Shown here: piece by piece, positions 33,358-43,100 of the stretch | How the letters are laid out: every line of letters begins with the position of its first letter | How positions within the stretch are numbered: position 1 is the first letter of the stretch | Assembly (NCBI GenBank): GCA_047777415.1 | Contig: JBKEEO010000002.1 | Span: forward strand, 1-64,000 | Source of the DNA: Caproicibacter sp047777415 | GTDB lineage: Bacteria; Bacillota; Clostridia; Oscillospirales; Acutalibacteraceae | DNA length: 64,000 nt | Direction of reading: 5' to 3' | Made by a program: the position numbers and the translations under genes | The notes under the pieces: model-generated | The model's database searches: none | Seen by the model: the letters and a program-made list of their open reading frames with translations, nothing else | Told to the model about the DNA's origin: nothing

Positions 33358-34254
33358 ATGATACGCATACAGGTTCCGGCAACAAGCGCAAACCTTGGTT
33401 CAGGCTTTGATTCCCTCGGAATTGCTTTGACGCTGTATAATCAGGTATGGATGGAAGAATCGGATACAATCGATATTACGACGAAAGACAATGTGCCGGT
33501 TCCCACCGATGAAAATAACTTAATTTATTGGGCGGCAAAACAACTGTATGATTTGTGCGGACACAAACTGCCGGGAATGAAAATTGTGCAGCTGAACAAT
33601 ATCCCGATGGCGCGCGGACTTGGAAGCAGCTCTGCCTGTATTGTAGCAGGTATTTTGGGCGCAAACCGTATGCTGGGCAGCCCGTTGAGCCGTCAAGATT
33701 TAATCAATTTGGCTGCGAAGATTGAAGGTCATCCGGACAATACAACGCCTGCAATCGAAGGCGGGTTGGCGGCTTCCGCAATTGAGGCGGGCCGTGTTTA
33801 CAGCGTGAGTGTTCCGGTTTCTGAAAAAATCCGCTTTGCTTTGTTTATTCCTCCGTTTGAGCTAAAGACGGAAAAAGCACGTTCCGTGCTTCCAAAGGAA
33901 TATTCCAGAAGCGATGCGGTATATAATTTGTCACGCTCCGCGCTGATGGCAGCTTCTTTGTTTTCCGGCAGGCTTGAAAATCTGCGTGTTGCCGTGCAGG
34001 ATAAAATACATCAGCCGTATCGCTCCGGGCTGATTGATCACCTTGACGATGTATTTCGCATAAGCTATGAATTGGGTTCGCTTGGCACCTACATAAGCGG
34101 CGCGGGCCCCACCATTATTGCAATGATTCCGGCAGATGGGGCGGAGGCTTTTGCGAAATATGCCGTTGCGCGGCTTAATGAAAAAGAAATTGACGGCTGG
34201 CGGGTACAGATTTTGAATACTGATCCGCAAGGAGCTGTTATATCCATGGAATAA
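33358..34254 (+). CDS. thrB: Homoserine kinase
   Basis: 298 residues, GHMP kinase. N-terminal VPATSANLGSGFDSLG, the ATP-binding loop PMARGLGSSSACIVAG, and the C-terminal GTYISGAGPTIIAM. Phosphorylates homoserine on the way to threonine. Lies 22 bp after hom and 29 bp before lysC, one operon. Confidence 0.96.
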   Translation: MIRIQVPATSANLGSGFDSLGIALTLYNQVWMEESDTIDITTKDNVPVPTDENNLIYWAAKQLYDLCGHKLPGMKIVQLNNIPMARGLGSSSACIVAGILGANRMLGSPLSRQDLINLAAKIEGHPDNTTPAIEGGLAASAIEAGRVYSVSVPVSEKIRFALFIPPFELKTEKARSVLPKEYSRSDAVYNLSRSALMAASLFSGRLENLRVAVQDKIHQPYRSGLIDHLDDVFRISYELGSLGTYISGAGPTIIAMIPADGAEAFAKYAVARLNEKEIDGWRVQILNTDPQGAVISME

Positions 34255-34283
34255 TTTAGCTTTAATTAGGAGGACAGAACCTT

Positions 34284-35495
34284 ATGAGTCTGATTGTCCA
34301 GAAATTTGGCGGCAGTTCGGTTGCAAATGCTCAGCGGGTTTTTAATGTGGCGGATATTGTCACCAAAACTTATGCAAAGGGAAATGATGTTATCGTTGTC
34401 GTATCCGCCCAGGGGGATACGACGGACGATTTGATAGCAAAAGCAAACGAAATTAATCCGGACGCTTCGCGGCGTGAAATGGATATGCTTCTAACGGCAG
34501 GCGAGCAGATGTCTGCGGCGCTGTTGGCTATGGCGATTGAAAAGCTTGGTTATCCTGTTGTGTCATTGCTGGGATGGCAGGCAGGGTTTTATACCAGCAG
34601 CGTTTATGGCAGCGCTACGATCAAACGTATATCACCGGAAAGAGTCAAAAAAGAACTGGATAAAAAACACATTGTTGTTGTTACCGGATTTCAGGGGATT
34701 AACCGTTACGATGATATGACTACACTGGGACGCGGCGGTTCCGATACAAGTGCGGTTGCTATTGCGGCAGCAATGCATGCGGACTTATGCCAGATTTACA
34801 CGGATGTTGATGGCGTATATACTGCCGATCCCCGCAAAATTAAAAATGCCAAAAAACTCGATGTAATTTCTTATGACGAAATGCTGGAACTTGCATCGCT
34901 TGGGGCGCAGGTGCTGCACAACCGTTCTGTAGAATTGGCAAAGCGTTATGGCATTGAATTAGAAGTGCTTTCCAGCATGACCAGAAAACCCGGTACAATT
35001 GTAAAGGAGGCTACAAAAATGGAGAAAATGCTGATCAGCGGAGTTGCCAAGGACGAAGATGTCGCCCGCGTGTCCATCATTGGGGTGCCGGACAGACCCG
35101 GTCTTGCATTTAAAATATTTTCAAAATTAGGTGCGAAAAATATTAATGTTGATATTATTCTCCAGTCTATTGGCCGAAATGGAACCAAAGATATTTCCTT
35201 TACAGTTCACCGGTCAGATCTGAAGGAAACCATTGCAATCTTAAAATCCTATGTGGAATTGATTGGAGCAACATCGGTTGTTTATGATGAAAATGTTGCA
35301 AAAGTTTCCATTGTCGGCGCCGGTATGGAGACACACTGCGGCACTGCTGCCAGCATGTTTGAAGCGCTGTATGAAGCGGATATTAATATTCACATGATAT
35401 CCACCAGTGAAATTAAAATTTCTGTTCTAATTGACAGAGAGGACGCGGATAAGGCAGTGGCTGCAATTCACGACCGTTTCTTCGGTGAGGGTTAA
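34284..35495 (+). CDS. lysC: Aspartate kinase, alpha subunit (full-length)
   Basis: 403 residues; first step of the aspartate pathway. KFGGSSVAN near the N-terminus, the substrate motif TTLGRGGSDTSAVAIA, and two C-terminal ACT domains (VSIIGVPDRPGLAFKIF; VSIVGAGMETHCGTAASMF). The length and an internal start at codon 246 match B. subtilis aspartokinase II (LysC), where overlapping alpha and beta subunits come from one gene. Ends the hom-thrB-lysC operon at a strong terminator. Confidence 0.95.
   Translation: MSLIVQKFGGSSVANAQRVFNVADIVTKTYAKGNDVIVVVSAQGDTTDDLIAKANEINPDASRREMDMLLTAGEQMSAALLAMAIEKLGYPVVSLLGWQAGFYTSSVYGSATIKRISPERVKKELDKKHIVVVTGFQGINRYDDMTTLGRGGSDTSAVAIAAAMHADLCQIYTDVDGVYTADPRKIKNAKKLDVISYDEMLELASLGAQVLHNRSVELAKRYGIELEVLSSMTRKPGTIVKEATKMEKMLISGVAKDEDVARVSIIGVPDRPGLAFKIFSKLGAKNINVDIILQSIGRNGTKDISFTVHRSDLKETIAILKSYVELIGATSVVYDENVAKVSIVGAGMETHCGTAASMFEALYEADINIHMISTSEIKISVLIDREDADKAVAAIHDRFFGEG
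35019..35495 (+). CDS. lysC: Aspartate kinase beta subunit from an internal start
   Basis: In frame within lysC, ATG at 35019 (codon 246) is preceded by a perfect AAGGAGG at 35004-35010 with 8-nt spacing, as good as any real start in the window. The product would be a 158-residue regulatory chain with both ACT domains. In B. subtilis LysC the beta subunit also begins at codon 246, so this is well founded, though not proven here. Confidence 0.7.
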   Translation: MEKMLISGVAKDEDVARVSIIGVPDRPGLAFKIFSKLGAKNINVDIILQSIGRNGTKDISFTVHRSDLKETIAILKSYVELIGATSVVYDENVAKVSIVGAGMETHCGTAASMFEALYEADINIHMISTSEIKISVLIDREDADKAVAAIHDRFFGEG

Positions 35496-35550
35496 AAGAA
35501 CGACTGATTGCATCAGAGCAAGTTGATCTATGATTCAAAATGACATGGAA

Positions 35551-35587
35551 ATAGGCGGTGAAGGCTTTATGTGCCTTCACCGCCTAT
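35551..35587 (+). terminator. Terminator of hom-thrB-lysC
   Basis: ATAGGCGGTGAAGGC, TTTATGT, GCCTTCACCGCCTAT, then TTTT: a 15-bp perfect stem. Confidence 0.93.
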
Positions 35588-35598
35588 TTTGACTGCTG

Positions 35599-35858
35599 CT
35601 ATTTTATGAATAGCAAGTCACAGCAAGAATTTTCTGAGAATCTAAGATTTCCGTTACGATTTACGGACCAGTCCACACAAGTCATTACTGTCTGCCAGCA
35701 AGGCTCAAGGAACCTATTCGTGCAGGAATCTGCTTTTATATCAAACTGATACTGAATAATAACTTTTTCGGAAGCTGCATTGATTGCCGATTCGGCGGGG
35801 AAATCGATTGTATTATCGCGTACTTCCACTTCAATCGGGTATCCGTTTCTCTTAGCGT
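35599..35858 (-). pseudogene. C-terminal fragment of the giant DUF11 protein, cut off by IS256
   Basis: Reads RNGYPIEVEVRDNTIDF and later VIIQYQFDI (the domain's usual ..VTYTFDA strand), and ends in a cysteine-rich tail with SCTNRF, EPCW, TCVDW and SCCDLLFIK. Joins in frame to the segment ending ...LQFAGNAK at 37191. Has no start of its own worth trusting. Confidence 0.85.
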
Positions 35859-37190
35859 GCTAGTGTCAAGGGAAGTTCGCAATTTCGGGACTCCGAAAAA
35901 TGAATTAGGCTACGTTTAACAGTGAAAGAATGGATTTCGGGTTTAAGTATGCTCTGGAAACAGACCAGTCTTCCGCATATTCCATCAGACATGTTGTTAC
36001 CAGCCGTAGGTAGGAATCCGGATTAGGAAATATTCCGACTACACTGGTTCTGCGGCGGATTTCCTTGTTCAGTCGTTCCAACATATTGGTCGAGGAAATT
36101 TTGCGGGCGTCGAGTTCCGGAAAGGCGTAGAAAGCTAGAGAATCTTCCAGCCCATCTTGCAGAAGCTCAATTGCTTTTGGAAAGCGTTTTCCATACTGTT
36201 CTGATATTTGCTCTGCGCGTTGTCTAGCTATTTTAGCGGAAGGTGCTAACCAAATTTCTTTTAACTGAGCCGCAAAGGATTCTTTTTCCTTCTGGGGTAC
36301 ATGAGCCAAAATATTTCGCATAAAATGGACTTTGCACCGTTGCCAAGAGGCTCCCGGAAAACTCTCACGGATGGCTGCAATCAGCCCTTTATTTGCGTCT
36401 GAAATCACCAGGAGCGGTATTTTCAGACCACGATCGAGAAGACTTTGAAACAATTGAGAATAACTTTCTTTGGATTCATCGAGCATTGGCTCCACGGCGA
36501 GGATATCCCTATGCCCCTGTTCATTGACGCCGCAAACTACCATCACAGCCATGCTGACGACCCGGCCATCCATACGAATTTTTTCATACAGTGCATCTGT
36601 CCAAATGACAGGATAGCGACCCGTCAGAGGCCGGCTGCGGAAGTACTGCACCTGCTCGTTAAGGCCTTTCGTCATTTCACTGACTTGACTGCGGGAAAGA
36701 TTCTCAATTCCAAGACTGCGAGCTAGTTTCTCCATCTTTCGCGTAGATACACCCTGCACAAACGCTTCTTGAACCACTTGAATCAGCGCTGCTTCACTGC
36801 GCTTGCGTTCTGTTACGAAAAACGGGATATAGCCCTGATTTCGGAGTTTTGGTACCATCAGATACATCGTCCCCATACGAGTATCCAATCGACGTGGCCG
36901 ATAGCCGCAGCGGTAATCACGGCGGGACGGATTGTGTGCATTCTTTTCTGCGCCAACGATACCGGAGACCTCTGCTTCCATTAGACGGGTACACAGCCAT
37001 TCCAGCATTGACAGCATTGGATCCGGCTGCGCCATACATTTTAGTAGCAATTCTGTCAAATCTGTGGTATTCTTTTTTTGAGTCATTGGGTATCTCTCCT
37101 TCTTTGAATGTCTTATCACCATTCATTTTATCGGAGTCCCAATGACTTTTCTATGCCTTTATGAAATTGCGAACTTTATTGTACTCTATC
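35859..37190 (-). mobile_element. IS256-family element, copy 2 (1332 bp), inside the giant gene
   Basis: Terminal inverted repeats of 27 bp: GCTAGTGTCAAGGGAAG... and GATAGAGTACAATAAAG..., both ending TTCGCAATTT, about 19 of 27 matching. Flanked by the 8-bp duplication CTTAGCGT, so a clean transposition event and probably recent. Confidence 0.95.
35905..37086 (-). CDS. IS256-family transposase (copy 2)
   Basis: 393 residues from the ATG at 37086 (AGGAGAG upstream). Same DDE motifs as copy 1 (WTDALYEK, VISDANKG, NMLERLNKE) with only a few substitutions between the copies. Intact. It is transcribed in the same direction as the interrupted gene. Confidence 0.93.
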   Translation of the reverse strand: MTQKKNTTDLTELLLKCMAQPDPMLSMLEWLCTRLMEAEVSGIVGAEKNAHNPSRRDYRCGYRPRRLDTRMGTMYLMVPKLRNQGYIPFFVTERKRSEAALIQVVQEAFVQGVSTRKMEKLARSLGIENLSRSQVSEMTKGLNEQVQYFRSRPLTGRYPVIWTDALYEKIRMDGRVVSMAVMVVCGVNEQGHRDILAVEPMLDESKESYSQLFQSLLDRGLKIPLLVISDANKGLIAAIRESFPGASWQRCKVHFMRNILAHVPQKEKESFAAQLKEIWLAPSAKIARQRAEQISEQYGKRFPKAIELLQDGLEDSLAFYAFPELDARKISSTNMLERLNKEIRRRTSVVGIFPNPDSYLRLVTTCLMEYAEDWSVSRAYLNPKSILSLLNVA

Positions 37191-40100
37191 CTTAGCGTTA
37201 CCCGCAAATTGCAATCCACATGGTAAGATACCGCTGAATTTTACATCATAGGCAGCTGTGCCCGGCATAACGGCAACCGCAGCATGAACGGTTACAATGT
37301 GCCAAGGTCTGATGCAGCGGGAATTGCAGCACATAGCAAGATGCAGATTGGCATACTTTTGAACAACAATATTGGATGAAACAGGACCAATCTGGACGGT
37401 TGTTTCGGGGTCGGCAGCATAAATGACCGAAGCGAAGTTTTCAGTTTGTGCGTGTGCAGGTGTACCGCAAACGGCCTCCACAGTAAACGTAAGCACTTTT
37501 TTTGCACCGGCATCTATGCTTTCCAAAGTCCATTTCACAAAGTTGCCGAATGCGATGAAACGAGCATCGCCGGAAGAGATTTCATTCGTCCTTAAGAAGA
37601 AATTAAATTGACTTAAAATATCCTGTATCACAACGTTATAAGCCGGTGCAGAGCCTGTATTGTTCACAGTAATCCGATATTCAATAGAGTCGCATTCCCT
37701 TACTGCGATATCGTCCTTTGTGAATGTTCCTCCGCAGGTGGCGTTTCTCTGTTCTTTTTCGATGATGAGGTTCGGAGACTGAACGTGGACCTCAACGGAG
37801 GCCTGTGCTGGTGTCCCCGGAGTGCCCTGCGGGTCGGTTGCCCAGTTAACAGTTGCCTGATTTGTCTGTATTTCATTTTGAGGAGGCAAAGAATCGATTT
37901 TTGCATCAAACGTATAGGTGATACGGATGGATTCGTTTCGCGCGTCTAAAATGCGCTCTTCTTGGAATGTGAGCGTTTGCTCTGTCACAGTAGGAACCAC
38001 CGGAACACCGTTGCGTGCCGCATTGCCGTCATAGGACTGCCCCACAGGAATCTCATCCGAAAGCTGAGGATAATAAGCAATGGTGCCTTTTGGAATGATA
38101 AGTTCCATCGTGTACGTGATTACCTGTCCGGGCAATACGACATCAGAGGAAACACTCTTTGTCAGTTCCAAAAACGGGGGAACTTTTTCCGCCAGTACCG
38201 TGTTGGAAACCCTCGGTCCGTAGAGAATCAGAGGTTCTACGTCGTCCGCCGTGAACACGGCGTTGAAATTGTTGGGAATGGTGCTTTGCGTGTTGTCCGC
38301 TAGGACGGTCACCGCAAATACAGCTTTGTACGTGGTCATCGGAGGAATGGAGTTGATGCGCCAGCGAACAGTACCACCTGCGGATTCGCCCGAGTGGATG
38401 ACGACTCCGGCTTCCGGCGGCGCGGTCAAGCCGTCGTATTGGAGCAGAGTGCTTAGCTCATCTTCCGCACTGACATTATAAACGGAATACAGTTCGCTCG
38501 GATTCGTGACGGAGAGTTCATAATAGAGGACGTTTCCAACGGATGCACTGATTGGTTCCGTGGTAAATTCCTCCGGTATACCGGTGGTGAAATTCCGCTG
38601 TGCTTTTGAAAGAATGATATCGCTGTCCGTAGCGTAAACAGTGGTTGTGTCCGTCTGCGGTGCGCCCGCGGGTCCGCCTGATGCAATATTCCAGTTGAGC
38701 GTGGCACTGTTGACCTGTTCCTCAAGTGGGGAAACCGCAATGCTGTCAACCACAGCGTCAAAGGTATAGGTTACTGTGACCGCGCCTGCTGTTGCGTCCA
38801 CCGTGCCCTCATTCGGGAAGGTCAAGGTGGGGGAGGACAGGAGAGGCACGCCGTTTCTTGTCAGACTGTTTGGGACATAGCTTTGCCTGGCGGGAAGCAA
38901 GTCGGTTACCTGCACGTCGTAGGCAATATTGCCGTCGGGGATGGTGAAAGCTACGGTGTAGGTGACAGTATCGCCAACAAAGACGTTTTGCGGCGCAACG
39001 GTCTTCACCATGACCGGATTGCTGTAGTTAAACCCAACTTGATTTGATACGGCGGGGTCGAGCGTGGTCGGATTCTGTGCCGCGGTGTCGTATAAACTGG
39101 ATGCTTGGTTAAACACCCCGGAACCCGGTGCGGGACCTGCGTTGACCAAAACCGAGAAGGTCAGTGCAACGGATGCACCTGCGGCGAGTGTTGCCTCCGT
39201 CCAAGTGACAGTCCCGTCGGGGTCGCCGAGCGGAACCGAGGATACCACGGTGCCAGGGGGAGGCGCGACAACGGACGTAAAAGTCAGGCTTGGGTCAAGC
39301 GGGTCGGACGTGACGACATTATATGCCGTGCCCGCGCCGTCATTTGTTAGCGTGATGCGGTATTCCACAACATCGTCGGTTTCTACGCCGAGCAGCGGAG
39401 CGGTTGTGAAGGCACCGCCCTGTGTGACATTGCGCTGTTCTTTTAGGGAGGTTAAACGCGGTGCAAGAACCGTTACCTCGGCAAAGTCGGAAACCGGCGG
39501 TGCCGCAGGGCCGGACGGTTCAATGTTCCAAAGAACCTCCGCTTTGTTTCGCTGAATTTGGGTGTACGGAGCTTGGAGATTGCCGGAAACGACCACGGCG
39601 TCAAACGTGTAGACTAAGGTCATCGGGCCCGTTAGCGGGGAAACAGGCTCCGTGTAGGAGATTTCCGTTCCCGTTACTGTCGGTGTTCCGGGCCACCAGC
39701 TGCCTGAAACGTACTGCTGTTCGGGCGTTAAGGTGTCTATCACTTGCACATCGTAGGCGGAAACACCGTTTGGTATCGTGACGGTGAGGCGATAGTGAAT
39801 CGTGTCCCCAATGCCCGCTGTTTGTTCCGTTGCGGTTTTTTCAAACTGCAGCGGGGGCAGTTGCGCCAGTACCGTGGTGGAAACCCTCGGTCCGTAGAGA
39901 ATCAGAGGTTCCACGTCGTCCGCCGTAAATACGGCGTTGAAATTGTTCGGGATCGTGCTCTGCGCGCCGCCGCCTGCTAGGACAGTGACCGCGAATACAG
40001 CTTTGTACGTGGTCAGCGGTGGGATGGAGTTGATGCGCCAGCGAACGGTGCCGCCTGCGGATTCGCCTGAGTGGACGATGACGCCGGAATCCGGCGGCGC

Positions 40101-43100
40101 GGTCAAGCCGTCAAAACGGAGCAGAGTGCTTAACTCATCCTCTGCGCTGACATTGTAAACGGGATACAGTTCGCTCGGATTCGTGACGGAGAGTTCGTAA
40201 TAAATCACATCTCCCACAGATACGCTGATTTGTTCCGTGGTAAATGCGGCAGGAATACCTGTAGTGAAGTTCCTTTGTGCTTTTGAAAGAACGATATCGC
40301 TGTCCGTGGCGTTGACAGTGACTGTGCCCGTTTGCGGTGCGCCCGCGGGTCCGCCTTGTGCAATATTCCAGTTGAGCGTGGCAGTGTTGACCTGTTCCTC
40401 GTGTGGGGAAACCGCAATGCTGTCAACCGCAGCGTCAAAGGTATAGGTGACTGTGACCGCGCCTGCTGTTGCGTCCACCGTGCCCTCATTCGGGAAGGTC
40501 AAGGTGGGGGAGGACAGGAGAGGCACACCGTTTCTTGTCAGGGTGTTGGGGACATAGCTCTGTCCGGCGGGAAGCAAGTCGGTTACTTGTACGTCGTAGG
40601 CAACGTTGCCGTCGGGGATGGTGAAAGCTACGGTGTAGGTGATGGTATCACCAACAAAGACGTTTTGCGGCGCAACGGTTTTCACCATGACGGGATTGGA
40701 ATAGTTAAACCCAACTTGATTGGACAGAACCGGTCCGAGTGTTGTCGGATTCTGTGCCGCGGTGTCGTATAAACTGGATGTTTGGTTAAACACCCCGGTA
40801 CCAGGTGCGGGGCCTGCGTTAACCAAAACCGAGAAGGTAAGGGTAACGGATGCGCCTGCAGCGAGTGTTGCTTCCGTCCAAGTAATGGTGCCATCGGGGT
40901 CGCCGAGCGGAACCGAGGATACCACGGTGCCGGGAGGAGGCGCGACAACGGACGTAAAAGTCAGGCTTGGGTCAAGCGGGTCGGACGTGACGACATTATA
41001 CGCCGTGCCGGCGCCGTCATTTGTTAGCGTGATGCGGTATTCCACAACATCGTCGGTTTCTACGCCGAGCAGCGGAGCGGTGGTAAACGCACCGCCCTGT
41101 GTGACGTTGCGCTGTTCTTTTAGGGAGGTCAAATGCGGTACAAGAACCGTTACCTCGGCAAAATCGGAAACCGGAGGTGCCGCAGGACCTGACGGTTCAA
41201 TATTCCAGAGAACTTCCGCCTTGTTCCGCTGAATCTGGGAGTACGGAGCTTGGAGATTGGCGGAAATGACCACGGCGTCAAACGTGTAGACTAAGGTCAT
41301 CGGGCCTGTCAGCGGGGAGGTTGGTTCTGTGTAGGAGATTTCCGTTCCCGTGACTGTGGGTGTGCCGGGAGACCAGCTGCCGGGGACATACTGCTGTTCG
41401 GGCGTTAAGGTATCTATCACTTGCACATCGTAGGCGGAAACACCGCTTGGTATTTCAACTGTCAGCGTATAAGTGATGGTATCGCCGATTGTTGCCGTCG
41501 ATTTGGAAGTTGTTTTGACAAAGCTTAGCGGGGGAAGGACATCGATTTCAGTTGTATTGGTTACCTGTGTTGTGCCGTAGCGGGTGGGATTATCGGGAGC
41601 TATTCTGAAACTGGACGAAGCATAATTTTCAATTGTTGTCAATGTTCCAACCAGAACACGGACTGAAAAGACCGCAGTCAAAGATTCCCCTGCATTCATG
41701 GACGGAACAGTCCAGGTGACGGTGCCGCCCGCGGATTCACCGCTGTGGGTCACCGTGCCCGATGGAACCGATACTCCACTGACAAAAGCCAAATTTGCGG
41801 AAAGAACATCGGATAAAATGACGTCATAAACGGTATTCGGTCCGCTGTTTGTTACGGTAAGTGCAAATTCTACAATTTGATCTTGGAACGCGTTGATGGG
41901 GTCTGCGGTAAAACTTCCACCGGTTGTAACATTCCGCTGTTCTTTGCCAACTGTGATGCCGCTGTTTGTCACAATTACGTCGGCCGTATCGTCAACGGGC
42001 GGAGCGGGAGTTTCCGGATCAAGGTACCAGTGCCCGCGGGCTTCGTTTGTTTGTGTTTCGGTCAGCGTAACAGGATCGACATTTGCAGACACCACCACAG
42101 TTTCAAACTGATACGTGAAATCGAGCGCACCGCCTGTGGCGTCGGCAAACGGCACCAATGGGAACGCTACAAACTGGCCGCTTACCTGTTCGGGTACAAT
42201 GGGAACACCTTCTAACGTGGCATTGTTATGGTAGGTTTGGCCAATCGGGATGACATCCGTAAATTGCGCGTTGTAAGCAACGGTGCCGTTGGGCAGCAGG
42301 AAATGAACAGTATAAGTGATGATATCCCCAACGGACGCATTGACCGGGTCGGCGGATTTTGTAATCTGTACGTTTGGATATATTTGTTGAACCGTATTTG
42401 ATACAGTCGGCCCGAATTCAATCGGCGTTTGAGGGTCGGAATCGTACAGCGCGGAGGCAAGATTGCTGTTTGTGTCGCCTGCCGATATGCCGGGGAGAAT
42501 TTGTGCTGCGAACACCAATGTTTCCGCGCTGTCCGCCGCAATGGTGTCCAGAGTCCAGGTTAGGGTTTTGGTTCCGCTGTCATACACAACGGTGCCATTG
42601 GTGGATGAAACAACGCCGTTATATTGCAGGAAATCTCCCAATACATCGGTTAGCACAACTTGATAGGCTTCCGAAGAACCGGAGTTCGTGGCAGTTAGTC
42701 TGAATTGCACAACATCGCCGGCAAGAACGGAAATATCATTTGCAGTGAACCCGGTACCACCGGTTACCGTCCGCTGTTCTTTCAGAAGTTCCACAAACGG
42801 TCTGGATACGGTGATATCCTGCTGTGCGGTGGAAGAAACCACGGGTGTGCCTTCGGTATCGATATCATAGTTGACGGTGGCATTATTTTGCTGAACTTGT
42901 GTGTAAGGAGACGTGTTGCTGCCAACAGTGGGACGTGCGTTAAAGGTGTAGACAATCACCACTTCTCCCGCAGTGGCATCAATCACCGATTCCGTATTAA
43001 AGGTAATCGTCTGGCCTGTCTGAGCGGGCAATACGGGAACGCCGTTGCGTGTCGCGGAACCCATATAGAGCTGCTGGGAAGGCAGCGTGTCGGATACCAC

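Larger units (their letters stand above)
35851..37198. repeat. 8-bp target duplication of IS256 copy 2
   Basis: CTTAGCGT at 35851-35858 and again at 37191-37198, flanking the element exactly. Confidence 0.93.
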
